Part shown: positions 18,162-26,651 of the stretch, one piece after another
How the letters are laid out: each line of letters starts with the position of its first letter
Numbering within the stretch: the stretch's first letter is position 1
NCBI RefSeq assembly: GCF_014205175.1
Contig: NZ_JACHNA010000001.1
Location: forward strand, 682,001 to 746,000
From: Micrococcus cohnii
Lineage (GTDB): Bacteria; Actinomycetota; Actinomycetes; Actinomycetales; Micrococcaceae
Reading direction: 5' to 3'
DNA: 64,000 nt
The notes under the pieces: model-generated
Databases searched by the model: none
What the model was told of the DNA's origin: nothing
What the model saw: the letters and a program-made list of their open reading frames with translations, nothing else
Position numbers and translations under genes: made by a program

Positions 18162-19075
18162 TGTCCCACATTCCCTCTTCCGCCTCCGCCCTGACCCGTC
18201 GCTCGTTCGGCGGCCTGTCCCTGGCCGCCGTCGGCGCGTTCGCCCTGACCGCCTGCAACTCGCAGGCGGACGACGGTAAGGGTGGCGGCAACACCGTGCG
18301 CGTTGGCGTCGTCAACGAGAACGAAGTGCACCGCAAGCTCGTCGAGGTCGCCAAGCAGAAGCACGGCATCGAGGTGAAGCTCGTCGCCTTCACCGACTAC
18401 ACGCAGCCGAACCCGGCGTTGACCAACAACGACGTGGACCTGAACTGGTTCCAGCACATCGCTTACCTTGCCGACTACAACGAGGCCTCCGGTGAGGACC
18501 TGACGATGATCGGCACCACCGAGATCATCCCGCTTCCGCTCTACTCCAAGAAGCGTCAGTCCGTCGAGGAGTTCGAGAAGGGCGACACGGTCGCCGTGCC
18601 GAACGACACCGTGAACCAGGGCCGTGCCCTGAACGTGCTCGCGAACGCCGGCCTGATCACGCTGAAGTCCGAGTCGCTGCGCCCGGAGATCCGCGACGTC
18701 GACGAAGCCGCCTCGACGGTGAAGGTCCAGGCCGTCTCCGCGGAGCAGACCGTCAACGCCCTGGAGTCGGTGGCCGGCGCCGTCATCAACAACACGTACT
18801 CGGCCGACGCGGGCCTGGACCCGAAGACCGCCCTCACCGAGGACGACCCGAAGGACGAGGCCGCTCGCCCCTTCGTCAACGGTTTCGCCGTGCGCACGAA
18901 GGACAAGGACAACGAGACCTACAAGAAGGTCGCGGCGCTGTACCACGACGAGGCCGTGCTGGCCGAGTCGGCAAAGCTCAGCAAGGACACGTCGGTGGCT
19001 GTCGAGCTCTCCGAGAAGGAGATCAAGGACGTGCTGACGAAGTACCAGGACGCGATCGCCGCGGAAGGGAACTGA
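18162..19075 (+). CDS. metQ: Methionine ABC transporter, substrate-binding lipoprotein
   Basis: This is the 304-residue NlpA/MetQ-family lipoprotein that captures methionine outside the membrane. The signal peptide ends in lipobox LTAC, then CNSQADDG. The core has the family's NENEVHRKLVEVAKQKHGIEVKLVAFTDYTQPN and NDVDLNWFQHIAYL segments that line the ligand site. The start is GTG at 18162 with AAGGAG eight bases upstream. It is followed three bases later by metN and then metI, one operon, and preceded by a SAM-riboswitch-like leader, which supports methionine rather than another substrate. Confidence 0.92.
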
Positions 19076-19078
19076 TCC

Positions 19079-20128
19079 ATGGCAGCAGCCCACACAGCCG
19101 CCGGCGAGCCCGTCATCGTCTTCGACTCCGTCAGCCGTGAGTTCGGCGGCAAGGGTCGGGTCGTCAGGGCCGTCGACGACGTCAGCCTCACCGTGCATCG
19201 CGGCGAGGTGTTCGGCGTCATCGGGTTCTCCGGGGCCGGCAAGTCCACGCTGATCCGCATGATCAACGGCCTGGAGAAGCCCACCTCCGGCACCGTGACG
19301 GTGCTGGGCCAGCAGGTCTCCCACCTGTCCGAGGCGAAGCTGCGACCGTTGCGCACTCGCATCGGCATGGTGTTCCAGCAGTTCAATCTGATGACCAGCC
19401 GCACTGTGGCCGGGAACGTGAACTACGCCCTCGCCACGGCGGGGTGGCCGCGGGCCACACGCAAGGCTCGGGTGGCTGAGCTGCTGGACTTCGTCGGGCT
19501 CGCCGACAAGGCCCGCCACTACCCGGAGCAGCTCTCCGGCGGGCAGAAGCAGCGTGTGGGCATCGCCCGCGCACTGGCGGCGGAACCGGAGGTGCTGCTC
19601 GCCGACGAGGCGACCTCCGCCCTCGACCCCTCCACCACCGGCGAGGTTCTCTCCGTGCTGCGCCGCGTGAACGAGGAGCTGGGGGTCACGATCGTGGCCA
19701 TCACGCATGAGATGGAGGTCATCCGGTCGATCGCCGACCGCGTCGCTGTGATGGATTCCGGCCGCATCGTCGAGTCCGGGCCCGTCTATGACCTGTTCTC
19801 CAACCCCGAGCACGCCGAGGGGGCCGCCTCGTTCGTCGCGACGGCCCTGAAAGACCGGCCGAACCGGGAGGAGGCGGCCCGCATCCGAGCCCGGACCGGG
19901 GGGCGGCTGGTCACGGTCTCGCTCAAGGACTCCGCGGCCGTCGGCCGGGTCCTGGGCCACGCCGCCGGCTACGGCGTCGAGTTCGAGATCGTTCACGGCG
20001 GGATGTCCGCGACGAAGGACTCGTCGTACGGAGTGCTCACCGTTGCGCTGAACGGCGATGAGCAGTCCGTGCAGCGATTCATCGAGAACCTGGGCGCGGC
20101 GGGCGCTCTCAAGGAGGTGGCCGCATGA
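19079..20128 (+). CDS. metN: Methionine ABC transporter, ATP-binding protein
   Basis: This is the 349-residue ATPase of the methionine importer. Walker A is GFSGAGKST, the Q-loop is MVFQQFNLM, the signature is LSGGQKQR, and Walker B is VLLADEATSALDP with the switch His in ITHEM. The C-terminal 80 residues form the NIL domain (after FVATALKDR) that in MetN binds methionine and gives trans-inhibition. It starts three bases after metQ and its stop overlaps metI by four bases. Confidence 0.95.
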   Translation: MAAAHTAAGEPVIVFDSVSREFGGKGRVVRAVDDVSLTVHRGEVFGVIGFSGAGKSTLIRMINGLEKPTSGTVTVLGQQVSHLSEAKLRPLRTRIGMVFQQFNLMTSRTVAGNVNYALATAGWPRATRKARVAELLDFVGLADKARHYPEQLSGGQKQRVGIARALAAEPEVLLADEATSALDPSTTGEVLSVLRRVNEELGVTIVAITHEMEVIRSIADRVAVMDSGRIVESGPVYDLFSNPEHAEGAASFVATALKDRPNREEAARIRARTGGRLVTVSLKDSAAVGRVLGHAAGYGVEFEIVHGGMSATKDSSYGVLTVALNGDEQSVQRFIENLGAAGALKEVAA

Positions 20129-20802
20129 TCGAGGGCCTGAAGAACCTGGACTGGGGCTACTACGGCCCCGAGCTCATCACGGCCATGGGCGACACCCTCT
20201 ACATGGTGTTCTGGTCGTTCCTCATCGGTGGGGCCATCGGCCTGCTCATCGCGTTGGTGCTCTACACGACGCGAGCCGGCGGCATCTTCGAGAACAAGCT
20301 GATCTACCACGCCATGAACTTCGTGGTGAACCTGATCCGCCCGATCCCGTTCGTCATCCTCATCGCGGCGCTGCAGCCGCTGACCATCAAGGTCGTGGGC
20401 TCTGGCATCGGCAACACCGCCGTCGTGTTCTGCATGATCTGGGCCTCGACGTTCGCGATCGCCCGCATCGTCGAGCAGAACCTCGTCTCGGTGGACCGGG
20501 GCGTCATCGAGGCCGCCCGGGCCATGGGCGCCTCCCGCATGCGGATCATCGGGACGGTCGTGCTGCCCGAGGCCCTGGGCCCGTTGATCCTCGGGTACAC
20601 GTTCGTCATCATCGCGCTGGTGGACATGTCGGCTCTGGCCGGCATCATCGGCGGCGGCGGCATCGGCAACTTCGCGATCACCGAGGGGTACAACCGTTTC
20701 CGCCCCGAGGTGACGTGGCTCGCCGTGATCGTCGTGATCGTGTTCGTCCAGGCCCTGCAGATCCTGGGCAACTTCACCGCGCGCAAGGTCATGCGGCGCT
20801 GA
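20125..20802 (+). CDS. metI: Methionine ABC transporter, permease
   Basis: This 225-residue inner-membrane subunit has about five transmembrane helices and the permease EAA loop EAARAMGASRMRIIGTVVLPEALG near residue 131, which contacts MetN. RPIPFVILI is typical of MetI. The ATG overlaps the metN stop (ATGA), so the two are coupled. It is the last gene of metQNI, followed by a T-ended terminator. Confidence 0.95.
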   Translation: MIEGLKNLDWGYYGPELITAMGDTLYMVFWSFLIGGAIGLLIALVLYTTRAGGIFENKLIYHAMNFVVNLIRPIPFVILIAALQPLTIKVVGSGIGNTAVVFCMIWASTFAIARIVEQNLVSVDRGVIEAARAMGASRMRIIGTVVLPEALGPLILGYTFVIIALVDMSALAGIIGGGGIGNFAITEGYNRFRPEVTWLAVIVVIVFVQALQILGNFTARKVMRR

Positions 20803-20842
20803 GCGCACACGTGCCGCGCGCGGCCTGAGGCGAGCAGGCGAG

Positions 20843-20873
20843 AAAGGGGATCGGGGCAGACCCGGTCCCCTTT
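20843..20873 (+). terminator. Intrinsic terminator of metQNI
   Basis: AAAGGGGATCGGG pairs with CCCGGTCCCCTTT around a 5-nt loop, ending in TTT, 40 bp after metI. It is one of the few classical A/T-flanked terminators here. Confidence 0.75.
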
Positions 20874-20938
20874 CGTCGTTCGCCGTCGTGACCGGTCGCT
20901 CGATGGCGACGCCGTCCCGACCGCGGCGCCGGTGTGAT

Positions 20939-20978
20939 GTGTGCCATAGTCCGCGCGGGTGGCACACTGGTGTGCCAT
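20939..20978 (+). promoter_or_regulatory. Triple half-site operator candidate over the thioesterase start
   Basis: GTGTGCCAT occurs at 20939-20947 and again at 20970-20978, 31 bp (three turns) apart. The second copy also forms a perfect palindrome, TGGCACAC-TG-GTGTGCCA (20960-20977), whose last base is the A of the ATG. A bound repressor would block initiation. Confidence 0.5.
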
Positions 20979-21834
20979 GACGACACCCCAGATCAGCCCC
21001 CGAGAGGAGGCCGTCGCAGCCGAGCCGTCGGCGTACTTCGTGCGTCTCGGCGAGCCGGTGGTCGACGACGGCGTCCGCCACACCCGGGTGCGCTCCACGG
21101 TGCACGCCCAGGGCGCGTGGCGGGCCGAGGAGATGCACATGGCCGCGGTCTCCGGCCTGCTGGTGCACGAGATCGTCCAGCATGAGCCGACGCCGCAGCT
21201 GCGCATCGCGCGGCTCTCGTACGACATCCTCGGCACCCTCTGGGCCGGGGAGCTCGAGGTGCGCACCCGGACCGTGCGCCCGGGCCGCACGATCGAGCTG
21301 GTCGAGTCTGAACTGACGGCCCGGGGACGCGCCGTGGTGGTCGCTCGTGCCTGGCGGTTGGCCACCACCGACACCGCCGGCCACGCACAGCACACGGACG
21401 CGCCCCTTACCCCGCGCGCGGACTGTGCCGGCCAGAACCCCCTGGACTCCTGGGACGGCGGGTTCCTGCGCAGCCTGCGCGGCGTCGCGGCCGACGACCA
21501 TGCCCCCGGTCGGGGACGGGTGTGGCTGAGCACCGACGTGGAGATGGTGGAGGGCGAGCCCACTGAGGATCTGACCCGCCTGATCGGACTGGCCGACACG
21601 GCGAACGGCATCGCTCCGGTGCTCGACCCTGCACCCGGCGGCTGGTTCTTCCCGAACGTGGACCTGCAGATCCACCTCTTCCGAGCCCCGTCCGGCTCCT
21701 GGCTCGGCGTGTCCAGCCAGGTGAGCGTCGGCGCCGACGGGGTGGGGCTGACCTCGAGCGTGCTCCATGACGAGGCCGGGCCCTTCGCACATGCCGAGCA
21801 GACCCTCACGGTGCGGCCATGGCCCCGGGGCTGA
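20977..21834 (+). CDS. Acyl-CoA thioesterase-like (hotdog-fold) protein
   Basis: This 285-residue protein reads as a double-hotdog thioesterase-superfamily member: ISYDILGTLWAGELEV-type strands near 95-115 and a second repeat after residue 160 ending GSWLGVSSQVSVGADGVGLTSSVLHDEAG. The latter matches the TesB-like end that carries the D/G-rich active-site region. It would cleave or bind acyl-CoA; the substrate is unknown. The ATG at 20977 is used because it begins a normal N-terminus; a GTG at 20959 would add six residues. No clear Shine-Dalgarno is visible. It overlaps the next gene by 16 bp, so the two form one unit. Confidence 0.72.
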   Translation: MTTPQISPREEAVAAEPSAYFVRLGEPVVDDGVRHTRVRSTVHAQGAWRAEEMHMAAVSGLLVHEIVQHEPTPQLRIARLSYDILGTLWAGELEVRTRTVRPGRTIELVESELTARGRAVVVARAWRLATTDTAGHAQHTDAPLTPRADCAGQNPLDSWDGGFLRSLRGVAADDHAPGRGRVWLSTDVEMVEGEPTEDLTRLIGLADTANGIAPVLDPAPGGWFFPNVDLQIHLFRAPSGSWLGVSSQVSVGADGVGLTSSVLHDEAGPFAHAEQTLTVRPWPRG

Positions 21835-22610
21835 TCCTGCCCGAGGACGGGGCCGTCGGCTTTGAGGCCAGCCCCGCTGAGATGCTGCGCTGGTGCCGCC
21901 AGCGGACGAGCCGGGGCGCCGCACAGGACCTGGACTGGGCCATGGACCGTCTGCACGAATTCCGTGTGCACGCCGCCGCAGGGGAGCACCACGCCGATGT
22001 ACTGCGTGTCTACGTCCCCGAGCCGACCGTCGCTTTCGGCCAGCGTGACACCCGTCTGCCCGGGTACGAACGGGCCGTGGACGCCGTCCGCGCGCAGGGA
22101 TTCACCCCCGTCACCCGTCGGGCCGGGGGACGCGCCGCGGCCTATCACCACGGCTGCGTCGTCGTGGACCACCTGGCTCTTGAACCGGACGCGGCCATCG
22201 CCCAGCAGCAGCGGTTCGCACAGTTCGCGGATCTGTTCGTCGACGCCTTCGCCCGGATGGACGTGCCCGCATCCGTCGGGCAAATTCCTGGCGAGTACTG
22301 CCCCGGTGAGTTCTCCGTTCAGGGCGCCGCCCCCCAGTTCCCGGTGAAGCTGGCCGGCTCCGCGCAGCGCGTCGTCAAGGGCGCGTGGCTGTTCTCCACC
22401 CATGTCGTCGTGCAGGACGCCCTGCCGCTGCAGGCCGTGCTGACCGACGTATACCAGGCCCTGGAGATGCCGATGGATCCGCGCACCGTCGGCGCCGCGG
22501 ATCAGGTGCAGGCCGGGGCGGAGGTCGAGACGTTCATCGAGGCGCTGCACGGCGCCTACACGGCGTGGGCGATGGAACGCGGGCGGGTGCTCGTCGAGGA
22601 ACACGTCTGA
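21819..22610 (+). CDS. Lipoate-protein ligase / octanoyltransferase family protein
   Basis: This 263-residue protein belongs to the BPL/LplA/LipB catalytic family. The residues TRRAGGRAAAYHHGCVVVDH correspond to the RR(x)GGG(A)(x)(Y/H) substrate loop. GEYCPGEFSVQG and KLAGSAQRVVKGAWLFSTHV contain the conserved lysine that contacts lipoyl-AMP. Enzymes of this family attach lipoate or octanoate to 2-oxoacid dehydrogenase or GcvH proteins; which reaction applies here is not decidable. It overlaps the upstream thioesterase-like gene, suggesting a shared acyl-transfer role, and is followed by a terminator. Confidence 0.75.
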   Translation: MAPGLILPEDGAVGFEASPAEMLRWCRQRTSRGAAQDLDWAMDRLHEFRVHAAAGEHHADVLRVYVPEPTVAFGQRDTRLPGYERAVDAVRAQGFTPVTRRAGGRAAAYHHGCVVVDHLALEPDAAIAQQQRFAQFADLFVDAFARMDVPASVGQIPGEYCPGEFSVQGAAPQFPVKLAGSAQRVVKGAWLFSTHVVVQDALPLQAVLTDVYQALEMPMDPRTVGAADQVQAGAEVETFIEALHGAYTAWAMERGRVLVEEHV

Positions 22611-22627
22611 CGATCCCACGCAGACGC

Positions 22628-22662
22628 GAGCCCGCCCCGAGGTCATCCCCCGGGGCGGGCTC
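22628..22662. terminator. Hairpin terminator between convergent genes
   Basis: GAGCCCGCCCCG and CGGGGCGGGCTC (12 bp, 11-nt loop) lie between the lipoate-ligase-like gene and the convergent MBL-fold gene, and could serve both. Confidence 0.7.
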
Positions 22663-22676
22663 ATCGCCGGTGGTGC

Positions 22677-23336
22677 TCAGTGGCCGCGGGCGATCCACTC
22701 CTGCAGGTGGGGTGACTCGTCCCCGATCCGAGTCGACGGACCGTGGCCGGTGTGCACGACCGTGTCTTCAGGCAGGCCGAGCAGACGCTCGCGGATGGAC
22801 TCGATGATCGTGTCGAAGCTCGAGTAGGAACGCCCGGTCGCGCCCGGCCCACCCTGGAACAGGGTGTCGCCGGAGAACACGACGCCCGTGGGCCGGCCGT
22901 CCTCATCCTGCTCGCCCAGGGCCGGCGCGTAGAAGCACACCGAGCCGGGCGAGTGACCGGGAGTGTGGCGGATCTCCAGCTGGATGCCGGCGACCCGGAA
23001 CGTGTCCCCGTCCTGGACGGCCCCGTCCGGCGCCGTGTCGGGGAACACCGCGTCCCACAGCATGCGGTCCTCGGGGTGCAGGAGCACGGGGGCGTCCACC
23101 AGCTGCCGGAACTGCTGCGCCTGGCGGATGTGGTCGTCGTGGCCGTGGGTCAGCAGGATCGCCAGCACCTGACGACCGCCCACCGCCTTCCAGACGGCCT
23201 GCGCGTCGTGCGCCGGATCGATCACGACGCACTCCTCGGCGTCGCCGACGATCCAGACGTTGTTCTCGACCTGGTGGGTCTCACCGTCGAGGGAGAAGGT
23301 CCCGGAGGTCTCGAGGTGATCGATGCGCGCCGCCAT
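22677..23336 (-). CDS. MBL-fold hydrolase, putative S-formylmycothiol hydrolase
   Basis: This 219-residue metallo-beta-lactamase-fold enzyme has the zinc motif THGHDDH, further His in RHTPGHSPGS, FSGDTLF and HTGHGPST. Its start codon overlaps the stop of the mycothiol-dependent dehydrogenase (TGATG), so the two are translationally coupled. The same pair occurs as Rv2259-Rv2260 in Mycobacterium tuberculosis, where the hydrolase is thought to finish formaldehyde detoxification by hydrolysing S-formylmycothiol. That role is an inference from context, not from motifs alone. Confidence 0.85.
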   Translation of the reverse strand: MAARIDHLETSGTFSLDGETHQVENNVWIVGDAEECVVIDPAHDAQAVWKAVGGRQVLAILLTHGHDDHIRQAQQFRQLVDAPVLLHPEDRMLWDAVFPDTAPDGAVQDGDTFRVAGIQLEIRHTPGHSPGSVCFYAPALGEQDEDGRPTGVVFSGDTLFQGGPGATGRSYSSFDTIIESIRERLLGLPEDTVVHTGHGPSTRIGDESPHLQEWIARGH

Positions 23337-24430
23337 CACAGGGTCACCACTGAACGCAGCACGGTGCCGGCCTTCATGGTCTCGAAGGCCTCGTTCAGCT
23401 GGTCCAGCGAGACCGTCTCGGTCACGAACTCATCCAACGGCAGTCGACCCAGCCGGTACTGGTCGACGAGCATCGGGAAGTCTCGCTCCGGCAGGCAGTC
23501 GCCGTACCAGGAGGACTTCAGCGCTCCGCCGCGGCCGAAGACGTCCAGCAGCGGCAGCTCGAGCTTCATCTCCGGGGTGGGCACACCCACCAGCACGACG
23601 CGGCCGGCCAGGTCGCGGGCGTAGAACGCCTGCTCGTAGGTCTCCGGGCGGCCGACGGCGTCGATCACCACGTCCGCGCCGAAACCGTCGGTGGCCTCAC
23701 GGATGGCCTCCACCGCGTCCTGCTCCTTCGAGTTCACGGTGACGGTGGCGCCGAGCTGTTCGGCCTTGGCGAGCTTCTGACCATCGATGTCCACCGCGAT
23801 GATGGTCGTCGCCCCGGCTAGCTTGGCGCCGGCGACAGCGGCCACGCCGACGCCGCCGCAGCCGATCACGGCCACGGACTCGCCGCGCTTGACCTCACCG
23901 GTATTGATGGCGGCACCGATGCCGGCCATGATCCCGCAGCCCAGCAGGCCGACGGCGGCCTTCTTCTCGGTCGACTCGGCGCCCTCGACCTTGGTGCACT
24001 GCCCGGCGTGCACGAGCGTCTTCTCCGCGAACGCGCCGATGCCCAGGGCCGGCTCCAGCTCCGTGCCGTCCTCCAGGGTCATCTTCTGGGCGGCGTTGTG
24101 GGTGTCGAAGCAGTACTTCGGCTCGCCCTTCTTGCATGCACGGCACTCGCCGCACACGGCCCGCCAGTTCAGGATCACCGTGTCGCCGACGGCGACGTGC
24201 TCGACGCCCTCGCCGACGGCCGTGACGGTGCCCGTGGCCTCATGGCCCAGCAGGTACGGGTAGTCGTCGCCGATCCCGCCCTGCACATAGTGCAGGTCCG
24301 TGTGGCATACACCGCACGTGTCGACGTCCACGACGGCCTCGCCCGGACCGGGGTCGGGCACGACGATCGTCACCAGCTCCACCGGGGCGTTCTTCTCGCG
24401 GGCGATAACGCCCGTCACCTTCTGGGACAC
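23336..24430 (-). CDS. mscR: S-(hydroxymethyl)mycothiol dehydrogenase / S-nitrosomycothiol reductase
   Basis: This 364-residue zinc MDR enzyme oxidises the mycothiol-formaldehyde adduct and reduces S-nitrosomycothiol, protecting against formaldehyde and NO. Catalytic zinc site residues are in [15 protein letters not shown] and GHEATG. The structural zinc loop is [15 protein letters not shown]. The NAD site is GCGGVGVAA. The DLHYVQGGI and [12 protein letters not shown] segments are typical of the mycothiol-dependent branch. The GTG at 24430 has AAAGGAG seven bases upstream; the frame runs on to 24532 without a better start. Presence of this gene points to mycothiol as the cell's thiol. Confidence 0.92.
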   Translation of the reverse strand: MSQKVTGVIAREKNAPVELVTIVVPDPGPGEAVVDVDTCGVCHTDLHYVQGGIGDDYPYLLGHEATGTVTAVGEGVEHVAVGDTVILNWRAVCGECRACKKGEPKYCFDTHNAAQKMTLEDGTELEPALGIGAFAEKTLVHAGQCTKVEGAESTEKKAAVGLLGCGIMAGIGAAINTGEVKRGESVAVIGCGGVGVAAVAGAKLAGATTIIAVDIDGQKLAKAEQLGATVTVNSKEQDAVEAIREATDGFGADVVIDAVGRPETYEQAFYARDLAGRVVLVGVPTPEMKLELPLLDVFGRGGALKSSWYGDCLPERDFPMLVDQYRLGRLPLDEFVTETVSLDQLNEAFETMKAGTVLRSVVTL

Positions 24431-24564
24431 GGGGTCTCCTTTCGCTGTGGTGGGGACCGACCCGGCGCCGAGGCCGCGTGAACGCGGCCGTGGGGAGGCG
24501 TGGGACGGCCTGCTCACAACCCATCCCATCACAGGCTCCCGGAAAGGTGCGAGAGACTGGGTGC

Positions 24565-25404
24565 ATGTGCGGACGGTATGTGATGGCGCGTGCGAGCGCC
24601 GACTTGGTGGCCGGCGGCGGCGCCGAGCCCACCCGACTCGAGCTGACCCCGAACTGGAACATCGCGCCGACTGCCCGCGTGCCGATCCTCGTCGAGCTGT
24701 TCGACGGCCAGGACGCCGGCGGCGGCACGCACCGTGAGCTGCATCTGGCCCGGTGGGGGCTGGTGCCGCCGTGGGCGACGGATCTGTCGGTCGGCTCCCG
24801 CGCGTTCAACGCCCGCTCGGAGACGGTCGTCTCCAAACCGACCTTCCGCTCGGCCGTGCGTTCGCGTCGCTGCGCCGTCCCTGCCGACGGCTACTACGAA
24901 TGGCGCTCGCCCGAGCCCGGTGCGATAGGTCCGGACGGCCGTGCGGCCCGCAAGCAGCCCTGGTACGTGCACCCCGCGGCCGAGGAGGCCGGGCCGATCT
25001 GGTTCGCCGGACTGTACGAGTGGTGGAAGGACGCCGAGGCCGACGCCAGCGGCCATGACGCCTGGGTGCTCTCCACGACCATCCTGACGACCGCCGCGCC
25101 GGACCCGGCGGCAGATGAGCCTGACGGGCACGATGAGGGCGACACTGCGCTCGCCGAGCTCGGTCGATTGCACGACCGGCTGCCGATCGGCCTGGACACG
25201 GCGACGATGGAAGCGTGGCTGGCGCCGGGCAGGCTCAGCGGTGCCGACGAGGCCGCGGCGCTGGTCGAGCGGGTTCGGGCCCAGGCCCACGAGACCGCCC
25301 GGGGTTGGCGGATGCGCCCGGCCGACCCGGCCGTCGGCAACGTCCGGAACAACGGCCCGCAGCTGATCCGCGGCCCCCGGGAACGCCAGGAACCCCTGCT
25401 GTGA
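24565..25404 (+). CDS. SRAP-domain (HMCES/YedK-type) abasic-site protein
   Basis: This 279-residue SOS-response-associated peptidase-family protein forms a covalent bond with abasic sites in single-stranded DNA. It starts with MCGRY, so the catalytic Cys is C2 after Met removal. Other hallmarks are [22 protein letters not shown] with the active Glu (E112), and HDRLPIGLD. It carries insertions with Asp/Glu-rich loops (about 185-200). No LexA box was seen just upstream. The last codons overlap the GTG of the transporter that follows. Confidence 0.93.
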   Translation: MCGRYVMARASADLVAGGGAEPTRLELTPNWNIAPTARVPILVELFDGQDAGGGTHRELHLARWGLVPPWATDLSVGSRAFNARSETVVSKPTFRSAVRSRRCAVPADGYYEWRSPEPGAIGPDGRAARKQPWYVHPAAEEAGPIWFAGLYEWWKDAEADASGHDAWVLSTTILTTAAPDPAADEPDGHDEGDTALAELGRLHDRLPIGLDTATMEAWLAPGRLSGADEAAALVERVRAQAHETARGWRMRPADPAVGNVRNNGPQLIRGPRERQEPLL

Positions 25405-26480
25405 GCGCGACCCCCGGCCCGGCTGCGAGCGCACCGCGGACGCCCGAGGCGGAGGATGACGCGCCGTCCACGCTGGAGCGCCGTCAGGTGCTGCTCTACG
25501 CGGCGGCCTCGGCGCTGGGCGTGTGCCTGGGCCTGGCCGCCCCCGCCGTCCGCCCCGCGGCCGAGGTGCTGCTGTGGCCCGCTCTGGTCGGGCTGATGTT
25601 CGCCACGTTCGCCCAGACGCCGCTGGCCCGCGTGCGACGGGCCGGGCGCGATCGCGGCTGGCTCATCAGCGCGCTGGTGGCGAACTTCGTGCTCGTCCCG
25701 GTGCTCGTCGCCTGCCTGGTCTGCCTCGTGGGCCTGGCCGGCACCCTGCTCCACGGCTCAGAGCAGGACGCCCGGGCGCTCTCGCTCGGGCTGCTGCTGG
25801 TCTTGCTCGTGCCCTGCACCGACTGGTTCCTCACATTCGTGCACCTGGCCCGCGGGGACCGGGCCGCCGCAGCCGTCATCACGCCGGTGAACCTCGTCGT
25901 CCAGGTGATTGCCCTGCCGGCGTGGCTCGCGCTGCTGGGCGCGCCGTGGCTGCTGGGCGTCGAGACGCCGCTGGTGGATCCCGCCGTCGTGCTCGCCGGG
26001 GCGGGCGTCGTGCTGCTGCCGCTGGTCGCGGTCACGATGCTCGGGTCGCGGCTGGACACTCCGATGCGAGGCGGTGTGCCGCTCGTCAGCGCGGGGGAGA
26101 GCGGCCGCGCCTGGCTGGCCCGCTGGCCCATCCCGGCGCTCGCCGTCGTCGTGCTGCTGGTCGGCGCGGCGCGGGGACCGGACGTGCTCAAGGCCTCGGG
26201 AGTGTTGTGGCTGGGAGCACTCGCGTGCGTGCTCTACCTGGCTGCGGCCGTGCTGATCGGGACGGTCGTCGCGGACATCGCCGATCTGTCCGAAGAACAG
26301 CGCCGGAGCCTGGTCTGCACGGTGGGCACCCGCAACTCCTTCGTCGTGTTGCCGATGGCCGTCGCGCTGCCGGCCGGCTGGGAGGTCGCGGCGGCGGTCA
26401 TCGTCGTGCAGTCCCTCGTCGAGCTGGTGGGCATGGGCGTCGTGGTGCGGTGGCTGCGCGGCGGCGGTCAACCCGCGTGA
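25401..26480 (+). CDS. BASS/ACR3-like membrane transporter (putative arsenite efflux)
   Basis: This 359-residue protein has about ten hydrophobic helices. The segment LLLVLLVPCTDWFLTFVHLARGD carries the PC(T/A) motif whose Cys is essential in ACR3 arsenite carriers, and the C-terminal half has TRNSFVVLPMAVALP, as in the bile acid:sodium symporter superfamily. No arsR or arsC neighbour is present, so arsenic as substrate is uncertain. The GTG start overlaps the SRAP stop (GTGA); a 20-residue hydrophilic N-terminus follows. Confidence 0.72.
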   Translation: MSATPGPAASAPRTPEAEDDAPSTLERRQVLLYAAASALGVCLGLAAPAVRPAAEVLLWPALVGLMFATFAQTPLARVRRAGRDRGWLISALVANFVLVPVLVACLVCLVGLAGTLLHGSEQDARALSLGLLLVLLVPCTDWFLTFVHLARGDRAAAAVITPVNLVVQVIALPAWLALLGAPWLLGVETPLVDPAVVLAGAGVVLLPLVAVTMLGSRLDTPMRGGVPLVSAGESGRAWLARWPIPALAVVVLLVGAARGPDVLKASGVLWLGALACVLYLAAAVLIGTVVADIADLSEEQRRSLVCTVGTRNSFVVLPMAVALPAGWEVAAAVIVVQSLVELVGMGVVVRWLRGGGQPA

Positions 26481-26487
26481 AATTGAT

Positions 26488-26510
26488 GTTCACATCGCGG
26501 TTCGCTGCCG
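26488..26510 (+). promoter_or_regulatory. Weak PHO-box-like repeat before the first phosphoesterase
   Basis: GTTCACATCGC and GTTCGCTGCCG lie 12 rather than 11 bp apart, 160 bp before the phosphoesterase gene at 26652. A TAGCAT -10-like hexamer follows near 26537. The irregular spacing makes this tentative. Confidence 0.3.
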
Positions 26511-26651
26511 GGCACGGGGCGGACACCGTCGGTGCCTAGCATCGGGCGCGTTCCGGGCGGCGTCGGCCGAGATGAGGCCGGGGGATGAGCCGCCCGGTGT
26601 GGAACCGCCGGCGTGAGCAGAGGCGTCGGCCCGTCACGAGGGAGCTGACAC

